Notes under the pieces: generated by a model | Seen by the model: the letters and a program-made list of their open reading frames with translations, nothing else | The model's database searches: none | Told to the model about the DNA's origin: nothing | Translations under genes and position numbers: made by a program | In this document: positions 39,746 to 52,032 of the stretch, piece by piece | How positions within the stretch are numbered: position 1 is the stretch's first letter | Layout of the letters: each line of letters begins with the position of its first letter | Origin: Pyxidicoccus parkwaysis | GTDB lineage: Bacteria; Myxococcota; Myxococcia; Myxococcales; Myxococcaceae | Assembly (NCBI RefSeq): GCF_017301735.1 | Contig: NZ_CP071090.1 | Location: forward strand, 558,001-622,000 | DNA length: 64,000 bases | Reading direction: 5' to 3'

Positions 39746-40965
39746 TTCTTCACCATTCTCCGGGCCACGGGGACCCAGCGGAACTTCGCCCGGTACAGCG
39801 CCCGGCCTCGCAAGGAATTGCGGTAGATGAACAGCCAATGGTGCGGACGCACCAGGTCCGCCCACTCGCGCTTGAAGGGCGCGTCATCACCCAGCAAATC
39901 GAGCTCCGTCACTCCGCGCCCGATGCAGTCCTGGATGAGTCCCTCCATCAGCAACTGCCCCGGGCCCACCTCGGCGAACCTCTCGTCGTAGCCCGGCTTC
40001 ATGGCCAGGTAGCGGCCGCCGTACTCCAGCCCGTACTGGAACGCGATGGGCTGCGTCCCCAGTCGCAGGGAGTACAGCCCCAGCCAGCCCGCCTTCGCCG
40101 CCACGCCCGCCAGGTCCGAGTAGAACGCCAGTCGCTTCGGGCTCTGCGCAATCGCCGTCCCGCGCTGCGACTTCCAGCCGCTGCGCTCCAGCGCGAAGCC
40201 TTCCGCCAGACGCTCCGGCAATCGCTCTCCGCCCGTCACGCGCTCCAGCGTCACCCGACCGCGTTCCTCCAGCCGGCGCCTCCGGCGTCGCAGCGGCTTC
40301 GACCTTCGTCCCCGCTCCCGCTGCCACGCATCCACGGACTCTGGCAGCAGTGCGTATGGCGAGCGCGCGCTCTCCCACGTCCCGCACGGCATGCCCACCC
40401 GGCGCGCCGCATCGAGCACCGCGAAGGCCGCGCTTCCTTCCGGCACGTCCGCGAGCCTCAGCATGTCCCAGCTCGGGTCCTTCAGCAGGTGTGCGAGGAA
40501 GGCCGTGCCCGCCCGGCGTGGATTCTCCGCGAGCAAATCAAACCGGCATGAGTGCTTGTTCGTCAGCGACAGCAACTGCCGCACCGGCATGCCGTACTGG
40601 CGTCCGTACTGCGCTCGCAGCGGCAGCACCGCCACCAGTCGCTCTTCCGCGTCACGCCCCGTCAGGATTCGCAGCCGGCCCTCCGGCGCGAAGTGGCGCA
40701 GCCAGCAGCCGAGGAACTCGTGCCGGTAGAAGACCTGGTCATCCGTGCGCGCCACCAGGTCGTTCCACTCCTCCTTCAGCGCGTCGAACGCGGCGAGGTC
40801 GCGCACCTCGCTCACGCGCATGGCGTGGCGTGCGTAGAACCGCGCGCGGCTCCGGGCTCCCTGCGTGGTGTCGTTACTTCCCGTTGCTCCGCCGCCGGCT
40901 TCGACGCGTGTGCCCGCTGGCACACCCGCGACGCTGGGAGCATCCGGGGTGGAAAGCTCCTCCAT
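39727..40965 (-). CDS. GNAT/FemAB-type acyltransferase (CelD/BcsL-like)
   Basis: This 412-aa protein has the acetyltransferase fold of the PF13480/CelD family: [20 protein letters not shown] near residue 50, a basic linker near 220, and the acyl-CoA or aminoacyl-binding C-terminal half ([20 protein letters not shown], about 300). Such proteins act in polysaccharide, cellulose and peptidoglycan side-chain modification. The start is strongly supported by GAGGAGGAG 5 nt before the ATG at 40965. It follows the PgsB-like gene after 33 nt and overlaps the hexapeptide acetyltransferase. A role in modifying or bridging the polymer is inferred from position. Confidence 0.82.
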   Translation of the reverse strand: MEELSTPDAPSVAGVPAGTRVEAGGGATGSNDTTQGARSRARFYARHAMRVSEVRDLAAFDALKEEWNDLVARTDDQVFYRHEFLGCWLRHFAPEGRLRILTGRDAEERLVAVLPLRAQYGRQYGMPVRQLLSLTNKHSCRFDLLAENPRRAGTAFLAHLLKDPSWDMLRLADVPEGSAAFAVLDAARRVGMPCGTWESARSPYALLPESVDAWQRERGRRSKPLRRRRRRLEERGRVTLERVTGGERLPERLAEGFALERSGWKSQRGTAIAQSPKRLAFYSDLAGVAAKAGWLGLYSLRLGTQPIAFQYGLEYGGRYLAMKPGYDERFAEVGPGQLLMEGLIQDCIGRGVTELDLLGDDAPFKREWADLVRPHHWLFIYRNSLRGRALYRAKFRWVPVARRMVKKWVRRR

Positions 40966-40998
40966 CGAATCTCCTCCTCGGGTGTTCGCGCCGCTGAC

Positions 40999-45588
<4,590 letters not shown>

Positions 45589-45611
45589 GCAGTGAGAGAG
45601 CTATGCACTGC
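45589..45611 (-). promoter_or_regulatory. Inverted repeat GCAGTG/CACTGC next to the pgsB-like start
   Basis: GCAGTG at 45589-45594 and CACTGC at 45606-45611 are perfect 6-bp arms with an 11-nt loop, immediately upstream of the ATG on the minus strand, where a ribosome site would be expected but is not seen. It could fold over the start and modulate translation (inference). Confidence 0.35.
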
Positions 45612-45660
45612 CCCCGAGGGATGCTTCCGGGGGGCACCCCTGCGTCCGGACGAGGACACT

Positions 45661-48600
45661 TCACTCGAGCGAACGTCCTGCATCGAGCAGCTCTTCGAAC
45701 TCCTCTTCGGGCGGACTGATGTCCCGCAGACCCCGGCCGCCCATCCAGTCCCAGCGCGCTCCCACGGAGAACACGTTCTGCAACCCGAACGGGTCCGACA
45801 GCAGCGCCCGGTCCTCCGCGAAGAGCATCAGCCGGCTGCCATTGCCCACCCACACGTTCCAATCCAATCGGCCCGCCACGCGGTGCCGCAGATACGCCTC
45901 GGCGCGGTGCTCGTCGCGCAGTCGATAGGTCAGCTCGTAGCCCAGCTCCGCGCGCGTGCCGCGCAGCGGTCCGCCCAGCAGGGCCGCCCATCTCGCGGCG
46001 CCGCCCGCGTGGTCCAGCGTGCCCAGGTCCGAGTTGGTGGTGGCGAACGTGCCCACCGTGCCCACGTGGTCCTGGAAGGGCTGCCAGCGCAGCGTCAGCT
46101 TCGGCATCAGCCGCTTCGGGTGGTCCTCGCCGTAGCGCCAGAAGACGCTCTGGTCATACCGGTCCGGGTCCACCGCCGAGCCGCCGTGCGACGTCTCCAC
46201 CGCGAGCCCCAGCGAGGGCACCAACCCCACGTCCGGGCTCAGCCGCACCCACCGGTCCACCGAGGCCCGGCCGCGAGCGCTCCAGCGCAGCGTGTCCTCC
46301 ACCGACTGGGTGAAGAACGCGCCGTGCACGTTGAGCCGCAGGCTGAGCGGCAGCCGTGTCACGTAGAGGCCCGTGGTGGCGCCGAACACCGTGGGCTGGC
46401 TCGTTGGATAGCGCGCCTCCGGCTCGATGCGCAGCCACGCGCGGTCCTGCACCAATTCGCGGCGCAGGCCCACGCGCACGTCCAGGCCCGAGCGCAGCGG
46501 GCGCTCCATCAACTCGCCCTCTTCGACCTCCTCGCGGCGGAAGGCCACCTCCGCCGAAATCATCCCCGGGCCGCGCGGCTGCTGCGCGGGCAGCACGCCT
46601 TCCGGAAGCAGCGACAGGCGCGGCGGAAGCGCGGGCCACGGCAGCGGCTCCAGGCCCGAGGATGCCTGCTCCCACCAACGCCCCGGCGCCGCGTCTGGCG
46701 GCTCCGTCACACCCAGGTCCACGCGCACCAGTGCCTCGCCCTCGGGCGACTCCAGGCGCACCTGGTGCGGGCCCTTGCCGGGCAGCAGCAGCCACGTCTC
46801 ACTCGCGAGGCCCACCGGAGTCGCGACTCCCTTCACCGTCGGGTCCGCGTCCTCCGGCAGGCCCAGGCGCACCGTCGGGCCATCCTCCGCGCCCGCGCCG
46901 CCCGTGCCCTCACCGGAGGGCACCACCACGCTGGAGAGCAGCACCTGGCGGCCCGCTTGTGGCGACACGGCACGCGCCTGGATGCGCAGCGCGCCCGGCC
47001 CGAGCACCGTCATCACCACCGGTGTCCCCGGCTTGCTGCGCAGCAGCGTCAGCGGCTGCTGTGAGGACAGCGGCGCGGCCTGACCCGCGACGGACGGGTC
47101 CACGAAGCGCACGAGTCCGAGGGCCGGCGTCGCATTGCGCCCGTGCAGCACCTCCACCTGATGCCGGCCTCGCGCGTCGAGCACGAAGGTCAGCAGCGCC
47201 GTCTTGCCGTCCTCCACCTGCTGTTCCATGACGGTGCGGCCGTCCACGCGCAGCGCGAAGGTGCACGGCGGCTTGGGGCCGTCCGCGCCCACGCGTGGCG
47301 TGGAGCCGCACAACACCTGGGCACCTACTGGCCGCGGCTCGCGCACGTCCAGGCTCAGCACGCGCGAGCGGCCCGAGGGCAACAGCCGGCCCTGCTCCAG
47401 CGGCCACGGCGGCGCCAGCAGCGCCTTGCGCACCGAGGCCGTGGTGTCCGGCTCCTCCGGGTCGCCATCGGCGAGTGCGTCCAGCAGGCCCGCCGTCTGC
47501 TCCGCGTCGCGCAGCCGCTCCCAGTGCGTCCAGCGTCCTGCCAGCGCGCGCATGTGTCGCACGCGCGGGTGGTCCGCCCAACCTTCGAGCTGCGCGGCCA
47601 GGGCGGCACCCAGCGGTGCGCCGCCCTCGCTCCAGGCCTTCGGCGAGGACTCCAGCCGCTCCAGCAGCGCCAGGGCCTCCAGGCCCACCTGAGGAAGGTT
47701 CGTCTCGCGGTACAGCGCGACGAGCGAGAGCGCCGCCGCCTCGTCCTGACCGGAGGCCGCGAGCCAGCGCGCACGCAGGTAGCGCTTCGCCACAGTGCCC
47801 GTGCCTTCGGAGGTCAGTGCCTCCAGCGCGCGCGTAGTGCCCACCTCGCGCGCCTTCGCCACGCGGGGTGTGAGGTCCTCCTTCTCCGCGCCAGGAAGCA
47901 CGGAGTACGCCGGAGACACCAGCGTGGGCGCTGTAATCGCCTGGGTGAAGCGCACGCCTTCACGCCCGTCCTCCTGCATGCGGCCCAGCAGCGCGAGCAG
48001 CCGGCGCGACTGCTCCGGCGAGAGCTTTCGTTGGTCCTTCAGCAGCGGCACCAGGTCCGCGCGGGCGAAGCCGTCCTCCTGGAGCGACAGCAGCAACTCC
48101 GCGCGCGCCAGCCGTGGCTCCGCGTCCTCCGGCGACTCGCGCAGCCTGCGCGAGAGCGTCAGCAGCGTGTCCATCGCTGAGGCGCCCGCGAGCGCCACGG
48201 CCGGCGCCACCGTGTCCAGTGAGCCCGTCATGCCCCGCCGCACCGACAGCGAGGCGACGAGCGAGGGGGCCGGGTCCTCCACCTCGAACCAGACCTCGCG
48301 CGCCAGCGGCGGCAGCATCACCACCACGGATACCGGCGCACCGGACGTGCCGCCCGCGCCTTCGAGTTCGTGATGCAGCGAGGCCGAGCGGTCCGGCATC
48401 AGCGCGTCGGATGAGCCCTCCGCACCTTCGAGCGAATGGTGCAGCGAGCCCGAGCGGCCCGGCATCAGCACCAGCTTCTGAGGTCGGCCCACGTCCGTGT
48501 GCAGTCGCAGCGTCACCGGCTTCGAGAGGTCCCCGAGCCCGCGCAACTGAAGCCGTACCGGCGTGGGCAGCTTCGCGTCCGGCACGCGGAAGCGCACCGC

Positions 48601-50745
48601 CTTCTTGTCCACGCGCACCGGCCACTGCGTGCGGAGGTAGCCGACCTCCGTCACCGTGTCCGGCGTCTCCGCGGGCGGCAGTGAGAGATACGCGCGCGCA
48701 TCGGCTCCACCGTCCAGGCGCACGGCATGCGCACCGGGTGGCAGGGCAATCTCCACGGGCTCCACGGTGGACAGTGGCAGGAGCGGGAAGGACTGCTCGC
48801 CCACGCGCAACACCAACGGCTTCGCCGCGCGGGACGAGGTGACGACGTAGGCACGCAGCATCGTGGGTGCCTCGGCGGGACCGGTGGCCTGGACGTGGAT
48901 GGTGGTGCCCGGCGTCAGTGGCCAGAGCGCGCCGTTCGCGGGCGTGCCTTCGTCGTCATCTCGGGCCTGCACGTCCAGCCAGCGCGTGGGCAGGAGTGCC
49001 GGTGCGTCCTCCTCCAGCGTGGGCATCACTCGAGACCAGTGGCTCGCGCGCCACCACGCGGAGCGGTAGCGGTGGCGAATCTCCTCGGAGAGCGGCTCGG
49101 CGCGCCAGGCAAGCTCCAGTGCCGCCAGCTCCCGGCTGCGCAGTGGGTCTCCCAGCGGCAGTCGCGCCACCAGCGCGGCGGCCTCGGCTGCGAGCCAGCC
49201 CGGCTCCGGAAAGGACGGCGCGGTGCCGAGCAGCGCGTGCGCCTCATCCGTCTGTCGCATGTCCAGCAGCATCCGTGCCGCGCGCAGGCGCAGGTGCCAG
49301 GCCAGCGGCGTGAGGGCCTCCTTGCTTTGCAGTGCGCGGAGGGCCTCCATCGCTTCCGGCACCCGGTCTCCACTCGCCTCGTCCAGCGCCACCATGGCGC
49401 GGAGGAGGGGAGACAGGTCCTTCACGTCGGTGACGGTGGTGAGGCTCGAATCACCGGAGGCCAGCTCCGGCGCGAGCGAAACGAGCTGGCGGCGCAGCAT
49501 CGCGGCGCGCGGTGACGTATCCGCCTTCACCGCGTCCCACGCCTTGCGTGCGTGGTCGACCCAGGTGGACTCGTGCGCCAGCGCTTCGCCGAGCTTCGGC
49601 CGGCGGGACACCACGCGGGAACGGAGCAGCACGTTGCTGCCGTCCCAGTGCACGCGGTAGGCATGCTTGCCCGGACGCAGCGCGACTCGCACTTCGTTCT
49701 CGGTGCCCACGTGCTCGCCCGAGGGGAGCAGGCGTGGACGGCGGTCCTCGGGCAGCGCCACGTCGGACGCGCCCTCCACCCAGGCCGGCTCGGGTGCCAC
49801 GTCTGCGAGCGCCAGCGTCGCGCCCTCGCTGCGCACCTCCACCGCGATGGGCGGCGTCTGCGTGCCGTGCAGCACCGGACGCACCTCCAGCACGAGCACG
49901 CCGGGACCTTCCAGCTCCACGGCCCAGCTCCCGGTGCCCTCCTCGGGGCGCACCCAGGGCGCGTTCATTCCCTCCAGCGACACCTCCGCGCCGGGCGGAC
50001 GGGGCCAGGAGACGCGCAGGCTCGCGCCGCGCAGTGGCGACACCTGCGTCCATTCTCGCAGTGCCTCGGCTTTGCGCCAGTCTCGCAGGGCGGTGCGCAG
50101 CGGCGCATTCTCCGGCACGCCTTCCGCGAGCGTGGCCTCCAGCTCCGCGTCCAACTCCAGTCGCGTGCGCAGCGACGCCTGGAAGGGCAGCGGCGGGCGA
50201 GGGCCCTGGCCATCCACCCAGCGCAGCAGCGCCTCGCGCATGGCCTCGTCGGTGTGCGTCGTCTCGTAGGGCTGGGGCCGCTCCACCCAGATGCGGCCGG
50301 GCTTCGTGGCCGTCACCACCCAGATGCTGCCCGGACCCATCGGCTCGGCGAGGTACCAGCGGCCGGGCTTCTCCGGCACGCCTTCCTCCTCCAGTCTCAG
50401 GTGCGGCCCCTGCGCGTCCGTCGCCACGGGCACACGCACGAAGCGCAGCGTGCCGGGCGTCCCCGTGACTCGCGCCACATCCAACGGGCCGAGCCACAGC
50501 GCGGCGGCGCGCTCGGGGCCCACCTGCACGGCGCCCGTCACCTGGGGCACGCCATCAGGCACATACGGTGCGGCGGCGCGCACGTCGGCGGGCGGCACGG
50601 GAGCGCGCACCGGGCGCAGCTCCCAGCTCAGCCCCTCCACGGAGCGAAGCGTCTCCGACGGAGATGCGGCGAGCACGGCCATGGGCAGCATGGCGAGCAG
50701 TCCCGCCAGCGAGACGAGTCGTGTGCGGCATCGAAGCGGAGACAT
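45661..50745 (-). CDS. Giant exported protein ending in a probable outer-membrane beta-barrel
   Basis: This 1694-aa protein has a signal peptide (LAGLLAMLPMAVLAA). The long periplasmic part contains beta-sandwich-like regions and helical, TPR-like stretches (about 430-560 and 900-1000, for example LALLGRMQEDGREG). From about 1460, alternating strands such as SGLDVRVGLRRELVQDRAWL, LPLSLRLNVHGAFF and LRGTRAELGYELTYRLRDEH indicate an outer-membrane barrel, although the final residue is not Phe. It starts 6 nt after the hydrolase-like gene. No homologue is recognised. Position in the PGA-like operon suggests an export pore for the polymer, which Gram-positive systems do not need (inference). Confidence 0.78.
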   Translation of the reverse strand: MSPLRCRTRLVSLAGLLAMLPMAVLAASPSETLRSVEGLSWELRPVRAPVPPADVRAAAPYVPDGVPQVTGAVQVGPERAAALWLGPLDVARVTGTPGTLRFVRVPVATDAQGPHLRLEEEGVPEKPGRWYLAEPMGPGSIWVVTATKPGRIWVERPQPYETTHTDEAMREALLRWVDGQGPRPPLPFQASLRTRLELDAELEATLAEGVPENAPLRTALRDWRKAEALREWTQVSPLRGASLRVSWPRPPGAEVSLEGMNAPWVRPEEGTGSWAVELEGPGVLVLEVRPVLHGTQTPPIAVEVRSEGATLALADVAPEPAWVEGASDVALPEDRRPRLLPSGEHVGTENEVRVALRPGKHAYRVHWDGSNVLLRSRVVSRRPKLGEALAHESTWVDHARKAWDAVKADTSPRAAMLRRQLVSLAPELASGDSSLTTVTDVKDLSPLLRAMVALDEASGDRVPEAMEALRALQSKEALTPLAWHLRLRAARMLLDMRQTDEAHALLGTAPSFPEPGWLAAEAAALVARLPLGDPLRSRELAALELAWRAEPLSEEIRHRYRSAWWRASHWSRVMPTLEEDAPALLPTRWLDVQARDDDEGTPANGALWPLTPGTTIHVQATGPAEAPTMLRAYVVTSSRAAKPLVLRVGEQSFPLLPLSTVEPVEIALPPGAHAVRLDGGADARAYLSLPPAETPDTVTEVGYLRTQWPVRVDKKAVRFRVPDAKLPTPVRLQLRGLGDLSKPVTLRLHTDVGRPQKLVLMPGRSGSLHHSLEGAEGSSDALMPDRSASLHHELEGAGGTSGAPVSVVVMLPPLAREVWFEVEDPAPSLVASLSVRRGMTGSLDTVAPAVALAGASAMDTLLTLSRRLRESPEDAEPRLARAELLLSLQEDGFARADLVPLLKDQRKLSPEQSRRLLALLGRMQEDGREGVRFTQAITAPTLVSPAYSVLPGAEKEDLTPRVAKAREVGTTRALEALTSEGTGTVAKRYLRARWLAASGQDEAAALSLVALYRETNLPQVGLEALALLERLESSPKAWSEGGAPLGAALAAQLEGWADHPRVRHMRALAGRWTHWERLRDAEQTAGLLDALADGDPEEPDTTASVRKALLAPPWPLEQGRLLPSGRSRVLSLDVREPRPVGAQVLCGSTPRVGADGPKPPCTFALRVDGRTVMEQQVEDGKTALLTFVLDARGRHQVEVLHGRNATPALGLVRFVDPSVAGQAAPLSSQQPLTLLRSKPGTPVVMTVLGPGALRIQARAVSPQAGRQVLLSSVVVPSGEGTGGAGAEDGPTVRLGLPEDADPTVKGVATPVGLASETWLLLPGKGPHQVRLESPEGEALVRVDLGVTEPPDAAPGRWWEQASSGLEPLPWPALPPRLSLLPEGVLPAQQPRGPGMISAEVAFRREEVEEGELMERPLRSGLDVRVGLRRELVQDRAWLRIEPEARYPTSQPTVFGATTGLYVTRLPLSLRLNVHGAFFTQSVEDTLRWSARGRASVDRWVRLSPDVGLVPSLGLAVETSHGGSAVDPDRYDQSVFWRYGEDHPKRLMPKLTLRWQPFQDHVGTVGTFATTNSDLGTLDHAGGAARWAALLGGPLRGTRAELGYELTYRLRDEHRAEAYLRHRVAGRLDWNVWVGNGSRLMLFAEDRALLSDPFGLQNVFSVGARWDWMGGRGLRDISPPEEEFEELLDAGRSLE
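48337..48468 (-). repeat. 66-bp tandem duplication in the giant barrel gene
   Basis: Two adjacent 66-bp units (48337-48402 and 48403-48468) encode LMPGRSGSLHHSLEG... and LMPDRSASLHHELEG..., 22 residues each, with a few substitutions. It sits between two beta-type regions and looks like a recent in-frame duplication. Confidence 0.8.
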
Positions 50746-50751
50746 CGGCGC

Positions 50752-52032
50752 TCAGTCCTCCAAGGGTGCGAACAACACGTGGCCCAGCGTCGCCAGCCGC
50801 TCTCCCGTGGAGAGGGACTTGCGCGCCTGGGCCGACAACTCGAGGTGGAGGAAGTGCGCGCAATCGTACGCCTGCAGCAGTCGACCCTGAGCGTTCTGCG
50901 TCCCGCCCAGCACCTGCGTCCCTTCCGGGTACAGGCGCGCCCCTTCGCCCCAGAACTTCACCAGCCGCTTCGTCACCTGACGGGCCCAGGTCGTGGGCTC
51001 TCGCGTGCCGGAGCTGACCACTGCAACCAGGGACTTCTCTCGCCGTCCCTCGTCCGTCTTCGCGGTGCCGAAGCCGTGGAGCTGCACGACTCGCGGCGCG
51101 GACAGCGAGCGGGCCACCAGGTCCGTCACCTCCTGGAAGAGGTGGTCCGGGTTGTGCGCGACGTCCGCCGGGTGCTCCGGGTCCTCGGGCGTCTCGCCCG
51201 GGTTGCCGTGATAGCGGTGCGCGGTGGCCGTCATGAAGACGCGAGGGCGCTGCCCCCTGGACCCGCAGGAGAAGACGCCCACGCCGATGCCCTCGGTGCC
51301 CTTGTCGAACCAGGGATGGGGCACCTGCACGACGTCATCCGTCGCGTGGCCGGTGCGGATGACGTAGGCGCCCGCGCCACGAAGTCGTTCGGGCTTCTCG
51401 CGCAGCACCCAGAAGGTGTCCTGCTTCCCCTGCCAGACCTCCAGGCGGAAGCCCACGGAGGAGGCGAGCTTCTCCGCGCTGGCGGGCGGAGTCGTCGTCT
51501 CCGGCGCGGCCTTCAGCAGCGCGGGGAGCAGCTTCGCGAAGGCGGTCCGCTCCTCCAGCGTGGTGGGGTGGAACTTCACGTCGGCCAACTTCGGCCACAG
51601 CCCGGCGAAGCGCGCGTCGGGGACACAGCCCTTCATTGCGCGGACCGGAGAGGTGCTGTCGTCTGCTTCGTTCGCTGACGACGCCGTGCCGTCCGAGTCG
51701 GAGTCCTCGTTGTCGGCTTCCTCGTCCTGCTCTTTCGAATCGCGCGGGGAGCTTGCGTGTCGGCTGCGCGTCGGCCGCGGTTGCGTGCTCGACTCACCGA
51801 GCGGGGCTTGGGGCCTCGATGTCTGCTCCGATGTCGCTCGAGACGGGCTCGTGACGCCGGGCGAAGCTCGAGGCGCGGATGGCTGTATGGGCTCGGACAT
51901 GGGCGTGGACACCGGATGGGTCGCGGGCCGGTCGACGGGCTCGGACGCAAGGGCGAGCGGCGCCAGTCCGGGCGCCACCAGTGCTCCCGCCGCCAGCCAT
52001 CTCGCGGCCCCTCGGAACAGGCAGCGGCTCAC
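50752..52032 (-). CDS. Exported hydrolase-like protein of the PGA-like operon
   Basis: This 426-aa protein uses a GTG start at 52032 that overlaps the upstream stop (GTGA); starting there gives a signal peptide (SRCLFRGAARWLAAGALVAP), whereas the longer frame from 52122 would not. A disordered acidic linker (about 40-135) precedes the domain. It has VPHPWFDKGT (about 234), ATAHRYHG, DVAHNPDHLF, a VVQLHGFG block (about 313), GTQNAQGR and FLHLELSAQAR (about 390). This spacing of His, Asp and Asn residues recalls N-formylglutamate-amidohydrolase-type zinc enzymes. The same motif order occurs in the 414-aa lipoprotein upstream of the operon. Cleavage or release of a glutamyl polymer is a hypothesis. 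Confidence 0.7.
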   Translation of the reverse strand: MSRCLFRGAARWLAAGALVAPGLAPLALASEPVDRPATHPVSTPMSEPIQPSAPRASPGVTSPSRATSEQTSRPQAPLGESSTQPRPTRSRHASSPRDSKEQDEEADNEDSDSDGTASSANEADDSTSPVRAMKGCVPDARFAGLWPKLADVKFHPTTLEERTAFAKLLPALLKAAPETTTPPASAEKLASSVGFRLEVWQGKQDTFWVLREKPERLRGAGAYVIRTGHATDDVVQVPHPWFDKGTEGIGVGVFSCGSRGQRPRVFMTATAHRYHGNPGETPEDPEHPADVAHNPDHLFQEVTDLVARSLSAPRVVQLHGFGTAKTDEGRREKSLVAVVSSGTREPTTWARQVTKRLVKFWGEGARLYPEGTQVLGGTQNAQGRLLQAYDCAHFLHLELSAQARKSLSTGERLATLGHVLFAPLED

